NCBI RefSeq assembly: GCF_040371945.1
Contig: NZ_BAABWS010000001.1
Location: forward strand, 124,001-188,000
DNA from: Litorivita sp040371945
GTDB taxonomy: Bacteria > Pseudomonadota > Alphaproteobacteria > Rhodobacterales > Rhodobacteraceae
DNA length: 64,000 nt
Reading direction: 5' to 3'
The first letter of the stretch is position 1, and every line of letters begins with the position of its first letter. The notes below the pieces were generated by a model that was not told where the DNA came from, did no database searches, and saw only the letters and a list, made by a program, of their open reading frames with translations. Shown here piece after piece: positions 25,052 to 32,913 of the stretch. A program made the position numbers and the translations under genes.

Positions 25052-25160
25052 AATGCGCCATGCAAAGATATCTTTGCAAAAGGCGGGTCACCGCCGCTGC
25101 AAGCGCCATTCGGTGAGTATTCGACCGACGCACGCCGCCAAGAGCCAAAAGGACAAAGCT

Positions 25161-26411
25161 ATGCCAGCTCCCACAGCCAATATGAAAATCAACGCGGACC
25201 GTTTGTGGGATAGCTTGATGGAGATGGCCAAAATCGGCCCCGGCGTGGCGGGGGGCAACAACCGCCAGACATTGACCGACGAGGACGGGGAGGGCCGCGC
25301 CTTGTTCCAACGCTGGTGCGAGGCGGCGGGATGCGAGATGGGGCTTGATACCATGGGCAATATGTTTGCCCTGCGCGCGGGCACCGATCCGGATGCCTTG
25401 CCGGTCTATGTCGGCAGCCATCTCGATACGCAGCCGACGGGCGGCAAATACGATGGTGTCTTGGGCGTGCTGGGCGGGTTGGAGCTCGTGCGGACCTTGA
25501 ATGATCTGAACGTGCAAACCAAACACCCGATCGTCGTGGTCAATTGGACCAACGAAGAGGGCACGCGCTTCGCCCCTGCGATGCTGTCCTCGGGGGTCTT
25601 TGCGGGGGTGCATACGGAAGACTGGGCCAAAGCCCGCACGGACGCAGAGGGTAAAACCTTCGGCAGCGAATTGAAACGTATCGGTTGGCAGGGCGAAGAA
25701 CCCGTCGGCGCACGCAAAATGCATGCGATGTTCGAGTTGCACATCGAACAGGGCCCGATTTTGGAGGCCGAAGGCAAAGAGGTCGGCATCGTCACCCATG
25801 GCCAAGGCCTCAGCTGGACCCAATTGACAGTCACCGGCAAGGACAGTCACACCGGATCGACCCCCATGCCGATGCGCAAGAATGCCGGATTGGGCATGGC
25901 GAGGATCCTCAGTTTGGTCGATGAAATCGCTTGGTCTCACGCCCCCGATGCGGTCGGCGCGGCGGGGCATATCGACGTCTATCCCAACTCGCGCAACGTG
26001 ATCCCTGGCAAAGCCGTGTTCACGGTCGATTTTCGCTCGCCCGATCTGGCGGTGATTGAGGATATGGAGGCGCGCCTTGCCTCAGGCGCGCAGGCGATTT
26101 GCGACGAAATGGGCCTCGGGCTTGAGATCGAGAAAACCGGCGGTTTTGATCCGGTGGAATTTGACGCCGGATGCGTCGCGGCCTTGCGCAACGCGGCCGA
26201 GCGGCTTGGCTATAGCCACCGTGACATCATTTCGGGCGCGGGGCATGATGCGTGCTGGATCAACCAAGTCGCGCCGACGGCGATGGTTATGTGCCCCTGT
26301 GTGGATGGGCTGAGCCACAATGAAGCCGAAGAGATTTCAAAGGACTGGGCCGCGGCGGGCACGGATGTGTTGCTTCATGCGGTGGTGGAAACCGCCCAGA
26401 TCGTCACGTGA
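25161..26411 (+). CDS. pydC: Zn-dependent beta-ureidopropionase / N-carbamoyl amidohydrolase
   Basis: A 416-residue M20-type metal hydrolase of the hydantoinase/carbamoylase group. In this setting it should cleave N-carbamoyl-beta-alanine (or the aminoisobutyrate analogue), the third step of reductive pyrimidine breakdown. Metal-binding motifs: GSHLDTQPTGGKYDG at about residue 83, NEEGTRFAPAMLSSG at about 131, MFELHIEQGP near 193, and GAGHDACWI near 360. Start 25161 (MPAPTANM) follows AAAAGGAC; the frame before it crosses the RutR box and is not homologous. The dihydropyrimidinase gene follows after 39 bases. Confidence 0.92.
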   Translation: MPAPTANMKINADRLWDSLMEMAKIGPGVAGGNNRQTLTDEDGEGRALFQRWCEAAGCEMGLDTMGNMFALRAGTDPDALPVYVGSHLDTQPTGGKYDGVLGVLGGLELVRTLNDLNVQTKHPIVVVNWTNEEGTRFAPAMLSSGVFAGVHTEDWAKARTDAEGKTFGSELKRIGWQGEEPVGARKMHAMFELHIEQGPILEAEGKEVGIVTHGQGLSWTQLTVTGKDSHTGSTPMPMRKNAGLGMARILSLVDEIAWSHAPDAVGAAGHIDVYPNSRNVIPGKAVFTVDFRSPDLAVIEDMEARLASGAQAICDEMGLGLEIEKTGGFDPVEFDAGCVAALRNAAERLGYSHRDIISGAGHDACWINQVAPTAMVMCPCVDGLSHNEAEEISKDWAAAGTDVLLHAVVETAQIVT

Positions 26412-26450
26412 CGGATCGCGGCCAAAACGAATGATATGCGGGAGAAAACG

Positions 26451-27911
26451 ATGAGCAAAGTGATCAAAGGCGGCACCGTGGTGACCGCAGACCGTGAATG
26501 GAAAGCCGATGTTCTGATCGAGGGCGAGACCATCAAACAGATCGGCGCAGACCTCAAGGGCGACGAATATATCGACGCCGAGGGCGCCTATGTTATCCCG
26601 GGCGGTATTGACCCGCACACCCACCTTGAAATGCCCTTTATGGGCACCACGGCGGCCGAAACCTTCGAGACCGGCACATGGGCCGCAGCGGCGGGCGGCA
26701 CGACGATGCTGATTGATTTTTGCCTGCCTGGTGAGGATGGATCGATCAAAAACGCGATCCATGAGTGGCACCGTAAAAGCGCGCCGCAGATTTGCGCCGA
26801 TATCGGCTATCACATGGCGATCACCGGCTGGAACGAAAACATCTTTGACGAGATGAAAGACGCCGTGGATATGGGCGTCAATTCCTTCAAACATTTCATG
26901 GCCTATAAGGGCGCGCTTATGGTCGAGGATGATGAAATGTTCGCCTCCTTCCAACGGTGCCGCGAATTGGGCGCCTTGCCGATGGTCCATGCCGAGAACG
27001 GCGATCTTGTTGATCTGATGCAAAAAAAGCTGCTCGCCGAAGGGATGACAGGACCAGAGGCGCATGCCTATTCGCGCCCGCCGGAGTTTGAGGGCGAGGC
27101 CGCAAACCGCGCCATCACCATCGCCGATGCGGCAGGCACGCCGCTCTATATTGTGCATGTGTCCTGCGAGCAGGCCCATGAAGCGATCCGCCGTGCGCGC
27201 CAGAAAGGCATGCGCATTTACGGCGAGCCGCTCATTCAATTCCTGACCCTCGACGAGAGCGAATATTTCAACACGGATTGGGACCACGCCGCGCGCCGTG
27301 TGATGTCGCCGCCGTTTCGCAACAAGGACCACCAAGCCAGCCTGTGGGCCGGTCTGCAATCGGGTTCCCTACAAGTCGTCGCCACCGATCACGCGGCCTT
27401 CAGCACCGAACAAAAACGAATGGGCATCGGCGATTTCACCAAAATTCCCAACGGCTCGAACGGGCTTGAAGAGCGCCTTGCGGTGCTGTGGACCGAAGGG
27501 GTGGAAACGGGGCGTTTGACGCCGTCGGAGTTTGTCGCCGCGACCTCCTCCAACGTCGCCAAAATCCTCAACATCTACCCCAAAAAGGGCGCGATTGTTG
27601 AGGGCGCGGATGCCGATATCGTGGTGTGGGATCCCAAAATCACCAAAACCATCAGCGCTTCGAACCACCATTCGATCCTTGATTACAACGTCTTCGAGGG
27701 GTTCGAGGTCAAAGCCCAAAGCCGCTATACGCTGAGCCGCGGCGAGGTAATCTGGGCGTGGGGTCAAAACAGCCAGCCCCAGCCGGGCCGCGGCCGTTTC
27801 GTGCCGCGCCCGCCGTTTTCCTCGGCGGCCAAGGCCTTGTCGCACTGGAAAGAACTGAACTCTCCGCGTAGCATCAGCCGCGATCCGATGAACATTCCGG
27901 CAGGGGTTTGA
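26451..27911 (+). CDS. hydA: Dihydropyrimidinase (D-hydantoinase)
   Basis: A 486-residue amidohydrolase that opens the ring of dihydrouracil and dihydrothymine, the second step of the pathway. The binuclear metal ligands are in place: HTH in GGIDPHTHLEM (about residue 58), the carboxylated Lys in NSFKHFMAYKGAL (about 150), His in MVHAENGDL, His in YIVHVSCEQAH, and Asp in VVATDHAAF. Start 26451 (MSKVIKGG) follows GGAG at good spacing. Its stop shares one base with the next start (TGATG), so the unknown membrane gene is translationally coupled. Confidence 0.95.
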   Translation: MSKVIKGGTVVTADREWKADVLIEGETIKQIGADLKGDEYIDAEGAYVIPGGIDPHTHLEMPFMGTTAAETFETGTWAAAAGGTTMLIDFCLPGEDGSIKNAIHEWHRKSAPQICADIGYHMAITGWNENIFDEMKDAVDMGVNSFKHFMAYKGALMVEDDEMFASFQRCRELGALPMVHAENGDLVDLMQKKLLAEGMTGPEAHAYSRPPEFEGEAANRAITIADAAGTPLYIVHVSCEQAHEAIRRARQKGMRIYGEPLIQFLTLDESEYFNTDWDHAARRVMSPPFRNKDHQASLWAGLQSGSLQVVATDHAAFSTEQKRMGIGDFTKIPNGSNGLEERLAVLWTEGVETGRLTPSEFVAATSSNVAKILNIYPKKGAIVEGADADIVVWDPKITKTISASNHHSILDYNVFEGFEVKAQSRYTLSRGEVIWAWGQNSQPQPGRGRFVPRPPFSSAAKALSHWKELNSPRSISRDPMNIPAGV

Positions 27912-28414
27912 TGGAAGACAAGGGCGATCCCTTACAAGGATTTTGGCTGCGTTATCTGGGGTTTGTCTGGTTGACGACCGTAGCTACGGGGGCGGCGACG
28001 CTTGTTTGCTATCTCGTCTGGAACGTCGCGGGCATCGCCCAGATCAACGCCGAGCAAATCTATCTTGTTGACCGTTTGGGAGGCTTGGCCATTTTGTTGG
28101 TCGGCTTGATCTTCGCGTCTTTTTTTCTTGCCCCGTTCTTTATCGCGATCGCCTGTCCGGTTTGGGTCTTGCTCTACCGGTCCGCCTCCGGCACCGGCAC
28201 ATGGACCGCCGCCCGCTTGCGGCGCTCGGGCGGTTTGGCCGCGCTTTTGTGTTCGCTCGCCATATATCTCCTGCTGGGCGATCGGGTGTTTGCGCTCTTT
28301 GTCACGCGCACCGATACGGGCGGCGTCCTGAACCATCTGCTGCCTTATCTGCCCGCCGCGCTTTCGCTCATTATCGCTCCTCTTATCGCATCGAGACTCT
28401 ATGACCATGACTGA
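27911..28414 (+). CDS. Four-helix membrane protein of unknown function in the pyrimidine operon
   Basis: A 167-residue protein with four hydrophobic segments (roughly residues 12-38, 55-90, 108-123 and 140-160). I recognise no family. It starts within the dihydropyrimidinase stop (TGATG) and ends overlapping the ABC ATPase start by 14 bases, so it is tightly built into the operon. The position between a cytoplasmic enzyme and a transporter suggests an accessory role in uptake. It has no motif of an ABC permease (no EAA loop). Confidence 0.75.
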   Translation: MEDKGDPLQGFWLRYLGFVWLTTVATGAATLVCYLVWNVAGIAQINAEQIYLVDRLGGLAILLVGLIFASFFLAPFFIAIACPVWVLLYRSASGTGTWTAARLRRSGGLAALLCSLAIYLLLGDRVFALFVTRTDTGGVLNHLLPYLPAALSLIIAPLIASRLYDHD

Positions 28415-29192
28415 CCCATCGCCCGTGATTTCCGCCAAGGGGCTCGACCTGACCTTTCAAACCAAAGATGGCCCCGTGCAGGCGTTGCGCGATGTGAACC
28501 TTGATATCGGCGCGGGCGATTTCGTCAGCTTTATCGGCCCCTCGGGCTGCGGCAAGACCACGTTTTTGCGCACCATCGCGGCGTTGGAGCAACCGACCGG
28601 CGGCACAATCACCGTCAATGGCATGTCCCCCGAAGAGGCCCGCAAAGCGCGCGCCTATGGCTATGTGTTCCAAGCAGCGGGCCTTTATCCATGGCGCACG
28701 ATTGCGGGCAATATCTCGCTTCCGCTTGAAATTATGGGGTTTTCCAAAGCCGAGCGGGCCGAGCGGGTGGAAAAGACCCTCGCGCTTGTCGATCTCGAAG
28801 GATTTGGCGGCAAATTTCCGTGGCAATTGTCGGGCGGGATGCAGCAGCGCGCCTCGATTGCCCGCGCGCTTGGCTTTGATGCCGATATTCTGTTGATGGA
28901 CGAGCCGTTTGGCGCGCTGGACGAGATCGTGCGCGACCATTTGAACGAAGAGCTTCTCAAACTCTGGGCGCGCACCGGCAAGACCATCGGTTTTGTCACC
29001 CATTCGATCCCCGAGGCGGTCTATCTGTCGACCCATATCGTCGTGATGAGCCCGCGTCCGGGGCGGATCACCGATGTGATCGAAAGCACATTGCCGCGCG
29101 AGCGCCCGCTCGACATCCGCGATACGCCGGAATTCCTGCAAATCGCGCATCGGGTTCGCGAAGGGCTGCGCGCGGGGCATGCCTATGATTAG
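28401..29192 (+). CDS. ABC transporter ATP-binding protein (NitT/TauT type), pyrimidine-related
   Basis: A 263-residue ATPase of the nitrate/taurine/thiamine-precursor importer group. Walker A is GPSGCGKTT (about residue 43), the Q-loop YVFQAAGLYPWRT, the signature LSGGMQQRASIARAL, Walker B ILLMDEPFGALDE, and the switch His in GFVTHSIPEAVYLS. It drives the two permeases that follow. Placed between dihydropyrimidinase and the permeases, it most likely imports a pyrimidine base or a breakdown intermediate. Confidence 0.93.
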   Translation: MTMTDPSPVISAKGLDLTFQTKDGPVQALRDVNLDIGAGDFVSFIGPSGCGKTTFLRTIAALEQPTGGTITVNGMSPEEARKARAYGYVFQAAGLYPWRTIAGNISLPLEIMGFSKAERAERVEKTLALVDLEGFGGKFPWQLSGGMQQRASIARALGFDADILLMDEPFGALDEIVRDHLNEELLKLWARTGKTIGFVTHSIPEAVYLSTHIVVMSPRPGRITDVIESTLPRERPLDIRDTPEFLQIAHRVREGLRAGHAYD

Positions 29193-30105
29193 GAATGTTT
29201 TTCCGGTTCTGACCGTTGTGGCCGTGATCTTGGGCATTTGGTATCTGGCCTGCGTGCCGATGAATATCAAAACCGCGCTCACCAATGCCGAACGGGCAGG
29301 GGCGGAAGTGTCGGTCGCAGGGGCCAAGGAGCGGCGCGACCTTTCGGCCATGGCTCTGGCCGTGGCCAATCCTGCGCAATGGGGCGACACGCTTGTGCAA
29401 AGCAAACCGCGTTTGCCCGCCCCGCATCAGGTCGCGGTCGAGCTATGGCAGACCACGGTCGAGAAGAAGATCACCTCGAAGCGCAGTTTGGTGTTTCATG
29501 GCTGGATCACGCTGTCGGCGACCTTGCTTGGCTTTGCCATCGGCACGGCGGCTGGCATCATGTTGGCCATCGGCATCGTGCACAGCCGCGCGATGGATAT
29601 GAGCGTGATGCCTTGGGCCATCGCGAGCCAAACCATCCCCGTTCTCGCCATCGCGCCGATGATCATCGTGGTGTTCAATTCCATCGGTATTCAGGGGTTG
29701 ATCCCCAAGGCGATCATTTCGGCCTATCTGTCGTTTTTCCCCGTTGTCGTCGGTATGGTCAAAGGCCTGCGCAGCCCGTCGGCTATGCAGCTTGACCAGA
29801 TGCGCACATGGGGCGCCAGCGCCGCGCAAAGCTTTTGGACCCTGCGATTGCCCAGCTCGGTGCCCTATCTGTTTACCTCGCTCAAAATCGGCATTGCGGC
29901 CTCGCTCGTCGGGGCGATTGTGGGCGAATTGCCCACGGGCGCGGTGCGCGGCCTTGGCGCGCGGCTGTTGACGGGTAGCTACTACGGCCAGACCATTCAA
30001 ATCTGGTCGGCGCTCTTTGCCACCGCGATCCTTGCGGCCTGCCTTGTGGCGATCATTGGCGGGGTCGAAAGGGTGACGCTCAAGAAAATGGGGTATGGCA
30101 AATGA
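29185..30105 (+). CDS. ABC transporter permease 1
   Basis: A 306-residue inner-membrane permease of the BPD-transport type. The EAA-like coupling loop is recognisable in QLDQMRTWGASAAQSFWTLRLPSSVPYLFTSLKIG. A hydrophobic N-terminal segment and five later ones are visible. Between the first and second is a longer periplasmic stretch (about residues 25-85), unusual for this group. Start 29185 (MIRNVF) with GGGG upstream is preferred over 29179. It overlaps the ATPase end by 8 bases and the next permease by 4. Confidence 0.92.
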   Translation: MIRNVFPVLTVVAVILGIWYLACVPMNIKTALTNAERAGAEVSVAGAKERRDLSAMALAVANPAQWGDTLVQSKPRLPAPHQVAVELWQTTVEKKITSKRSLVFHGWITLSATLLGFAIGTAAGIMLAIGIVHSRAMDMSVMPWAIASQTIPVLAIAPMIIVVFNSIGIQGLIPKAIISAYLSFFPVVVGMVKGLRSPSAMQLDQMRTWGASAAQSFWTLRLPSSVPYLFTSLKIGIAASLVGAIVGELPTGAVRGLGARLLTGSYYGQTIQIWSALFATAILAACLVAIIGGVERVTLKKMGYGK

Positions 30106-30950
30106 GCCTTGTGATTGCGGCATTCTTGCTTTGGGCGGCGGCCTTCTATCTCAATTTGCGCATCGCGTCGGGTCCGGCAAAGGACACGCAGGGGGCCAAA
30201 TTGGCCGTGCCGGTGATCTTTGGTCTGACGCTCTTGGCGATATGGGAATTGGTGGTGCGCGGGCTGGGCGTGCCAATGGTGATCTTGCCCGCACCCTCGT
30301 TGATCGCGGCGCGGCTGGCGGCAAGCCTGCCGATCCTTTGGGCCGATTTCGTGCAAACCTTCGTCAAAGGCGCGCTCTCGGGCTATGTGATCGGGGTGGT
30401 GGCCGCTTGCGCCATGGCGATCATCGTGGACCGCTCGGAGTTCTTGCGCCGCGGGCTTTTGCCCGTTGGTAATTTTGTCGCCGCCTTGCCCATCGTCGGC
30501 ACCGCGCCGATCCTTGTGATGTGGTATGGGTTTGATTGGCAGTCCAAGGCCGCGGTGGTGGTGGTGATGGTCTTCTTTCCGGTGCTGGTGAATGTCACCG
30601 CAGGCCTGCAAGAGACCTCTGCCATGCAGCGCGATCAGATGAAAACATGGGCCGCGAGCTATTGGCAGGGGCTGTGGAAGCTACGCCTTCCCGCTGCGAT
30701 GCCGTTTGTTTTCAACGGTTTGAAAATCGCCTCGACCCTTGCGCTGATCGGCGCGATCGTCGCCGAGTTTTTCGGCTCGCCCGTGGTGGGCATGGGGTTT
30801 CGCATATCGACCTCGGTCGGGCAATTGGCGCTTGATATGGTATGGGCCGAGATTGTCGTCGCCGCCATCGCAGGCAGCGCGTTTTATGGCGCAATCGCGC
30901 TTGTCGAGCGGTTGGTGACCTTTTGGCACCCGTCGCAGCGGCGCGGGTAA
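30102..30950 (+). CDS. ABC transporter permease 2
   Basis: A 282-residue second permease, homologous to the first, with the coupling loop MQRDQMKTWAASYWQGLWKLRLPAAMPFVFNGLKIA. Six or seven hydrophobic segments are visible. It starts in an ATGA overlap with permease 1. The two probably form a heterodimer. A strong terminator follows, and the binding-protein gene lies beyond an unrelated reverse-strand gene. Confidence 0.92.
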   Translation: MSLVIAAFLLWAAAFYLNLRIASGPAKDTQGAKLAVPVIFGLTLLAIWELVVRGLGVPMVILPAPSLIAARLAASLPILWADFVQTFVKGALSGYVIGVVAACAMAIIVDRSEFLRRGLLPVGNFVAALPIVGTAPILVMWYGFDWQSKAAVVVVMVFFPVLVNVTAGLQETSAMQRDQMKTWAASYWQGLWKLRLPAAMPFVFNGLKIASTLALIGAIVAEFFGSPVVGMGFRISTSVGQLALDMVWAEIVVAAIAGSAFYGAIALVERLVTFWHPSQRRG

Positions 30951-30957
30951 TCCAGAT

Positions 30958-30995
30958 AAAATGCCGGACAATGGATGTCCGGCATTTCGTTTTTA
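30958..30995 (+). terminator. Rho-independent terminator after the ABC permease operon
   Basis: A perfect stem AAATGCCGGACA/TGTCCGGCATTT with a 5-base loop is followed by CGTTTTT. It lies just after the permease 2 stop, and its A-rich left arm could also end transcription of the facing VPLPA-CTERM gene. Confidence 0.9.
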
Positions 30996-31003
30996 TCGGG
31001 TGT

Positions 31004-31582
31004 TTACGCGGCGCGTTTCGAACGGCGCAGCCCCGCGAAGGCGGCCATGCCCGTCAAGAGCAGCGGCAAACCCGCAGGCAGCGGCACCGCAGGGGCGACT
31101 TCATAGGTGATCGCCTCATAGGTGTAGCCCGCACCGGTCGAGCTGTCATCGAAGAACAGCGAGCTGATCAGCCCATAGCCCGACAGATCGACAACCGCAT
31201 TGCCCACGATGGCCAAAGTATCGAGCAAAGCACCGCCGGCGCCATAGACCATCAGATCGACGTAATCACCGGGGTTAAACGTGCCGAAGGTCACGCTCAC
31301 GTCATAAACGTCGGGAATGAAGTCGATCTCCAGATCCGCCTCGCAGCGGAAGGCCGTGGCGTTGAGCGAACAGATTTTGTCCGTAACGCCCCCGTAGCGA
31401 TAGAGCGTCCCCTCCAAGGGAGTGACGATGGCATCGGGGATGGCAAAAGACGCACCCACATTGGACCCCGTCGACAAAGACGAGAAATCGAGCACGGCAG
31501 CATGGCTGCTTTGCGCGCTCAATAGACCGATGGAGAGAAGCGTGGCGGGCAGATAGCCCTTAAGGCTTGTAATGGAAAACAT
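31004..31582 (-). CDS. VPLPA-CTERM sorting-domain secreted protein
   Basis: A 192-residue exported protein. It has an N-terminal signal peptide ending near AQSSHA (about residue 28) and a beta-rich body with two cysteines. At the C terminus stands the sorting signal VPLPAGLPLLLTGMAAFAGL followed by the basic cluster RRSKR, the hallmark of VPLPA-CTERM proteins handled by an exosortase-type enzyme in Rhodobacterales. The start at 31582 has a perfect AGGAGG site. The function of the body is unknown. It sits reversed between the ABC permeases and their binding protein. Confidence 0.9.
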   Translation of the reverse strand: MFSITSLKGYLPATLLSIGLLSAQSSHAAVLDFSSLSTGSNVGASFAIPDAIVTPLEGTLYRYGGVTDKICSLNATAFRCEADLEIDFIPDVYDVSVTFGTFNPGDYVDLMVYGAGGALLDTLAIVGNAVVDLSGYGLISSLFFDDSSTGAGYTYEAITYEVAPAVPLPAGLPLLLTGMAAFAGLRRSKRAA

Positions 31583-31752
31583 GGTTTCCTCCTGAATTGA
31601 TTTTTTAAATTCGAAAAGTAGTTATTGAACTGCACTCGAAATAGAGCGCAGATTTACTTTACGTTAGTCTTTGCCGCATTTCAACTAACGCCGTTTGCGC
31701 GCGCGGGGGCAATCGCGATCTACGCCTAAGATTTGAGCGACAAACGCGACGT

Positions 31753-31768
31753 TGGACCATTTGGTCAA
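31753..31768. promoter_or_regulatory. RutR-box-like palindrome upstream of the ABC binding-protein gene
   Basis: TGGACCATTTGGTCAA has one mismatch to the RutR box TTGACCAnnTGGTCAA. It lies 85 bases before the start at 31838, on the side away from the VPLPA-CTERM gene start. Confidence 0.7.
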
Positions 31769-31837
31769 AGATTTGGTTGAGTGAAACCCAGATGAGTGCA
31801 ACCATCGCTCCATAACTGGACAACTGGGAGCACGATC

Positions 31838-32836
31838 ATGAAGACCATAGCCAGCTTGGCACTCGCCCTTGGGCTTGCCAGCGCGCCGATGGCGCAAGCC
31901 GCCTCGCATGCCGACAATACGGTGAAATTGCAATTGCAATGGGTCACGCAGGCGCAATTCGCGGGATATTATGTGGCCCTTGAAAAAGGATTTTACGACG
32001 ACGAGGGGCTTGAGGTGACCATCTTGCCCGGCGGGCCTGATATTGCTCCTCCGCAGGTGCTCGCAGGGGGCGGCGCGGATGTGATGCTCAACTGGATGCC
32101 CTCGGCATTGGCCGCGCGCGAAAAGGGCTTGCCCGTGGTCAATATTGCGCAGCCCTTCAAAACCTCGGGGCTTATGCTGACCTGCTGGAAGGACACCGGC
32201 ATCACCAGCCCGCAAGACTTCAAAGGCAAGACCATCGGCGTGTGGTTCTTTGGCAATGAATATCCCTTCCTGTCGTGGATGAGCCAAGAGGGGATTTCCA
32301 CCGCAGGCGGCGAGGATGGCGTCACGGTTCTCAAACAAGGGTTCAACGTCGATCCGCTGATCCAGCGCCAAGCCGATTGCATCTCGACCATGACCTATAA
32401 TGAATACGGTCAGGTCCTCGATGCAGGGGTCAGCCCCGACGAATTGGTCACATTCAAATATGAGGACCAAGGCGTTGCGACACTCGAAGACGGGATCTAC
32501 GCGCTCGAAGAGAAACTGGCCGATCCGGCCTTCAAGGCAAAAATGGTGAAATTCGTGCGCGCCTCGATGAAGGGTTGGAAATATGCCGAGGCAAATCCCG
32601 AAGAGGCGGCAGATATCGTTCTCGAATTTGACGAGACCGGTGCGCAAACCGAAGAGCATCAAAAACGGATGATGGGCGAGATCGCCAAACTGACTGCTGG
32701 GTCCAACGGATCGCTTGATCCGGCCGATTTTGAACGCACGGTTGCGACGCTTTTGGCGGGCGGCTCCGATCCGGTGATCAGCAAGAAACCCGAAGGGGCC
32801 TATACGCTTGAGATCACGGATGAAGCGCTGAAGTAA
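31838..32836 (+). CDS. ABC transporter substrate-binding protein (NMT1/THI5-like)
   Basis: A 332-residue periplasmic binding protein with a signal peptide (IASLALALGLASAPMAQA). The fold is of the NMT1/THI5 type, whose members bind pyrimidine precursors, riboflavin or similar ring compounds: VKLQLQWVTQAQFAGYYVALEKGFYDDEGLEV, GKTIGVWFFGNEYPF, then QADCISTMTYNEY. Start 31838 (MKTIASL) has GGGAG upstream; the ORF start at 31796 would add a stretch in front of the signal peptide. It is the missing third part of the ABC system encoded at 28.4-30.9 kb, carried as a separate unit with its own RutR-like box. Confidence 0.9.
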   Translation: MKTIASLALALGLASAPMAQAASHADNTVKLQLQWVTQAQFAGYYVALEKGFYDDEGLEVTILPGGPDIAPPQVLAGGGADVMLNWMPSALAAREKGLPVVNIAQPFKTSGLMLTCWKDTGITSPQDFKGKTIGVWFFGNEYPFLSWMSQEGISTAGGEDGVTVLKQGFNVDPLIQRQADCISTMTYNEYGQVLDAGVSPDELVTFKYEDQGVATLEDGIYALEEKLADPAFKAKMVKFVRASMKGWKYAEANPEEAADIVLEFDETGAQTEEHQKRMMGEIAKLTAGSNGSLDPADFERTVATLLAGGSDPVISKKPEGAYTLEITDEALK

Positions 32837-32861
32837 TCTGCTCGGACAAACAATACGATTG

Positions 32862-32894
32862 AACGCGGGCCGAAGGTTTGGCCCGCGTTTTTTG
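32862..32894 (+). terminator. Rho-independent terminator after the binding-protein gene
   Basis: AACGCGGGCC and GGCCCGCGTT pair over ten bases around an 8-base loop, followed by a T-run. It stands 25 bases after the stop, just before the end of the convergent histidine kinase gene. Confidence 0.88.
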
Positions 32895-32913
32895 TTGCGC
32901 CGATCTTGGGCGG

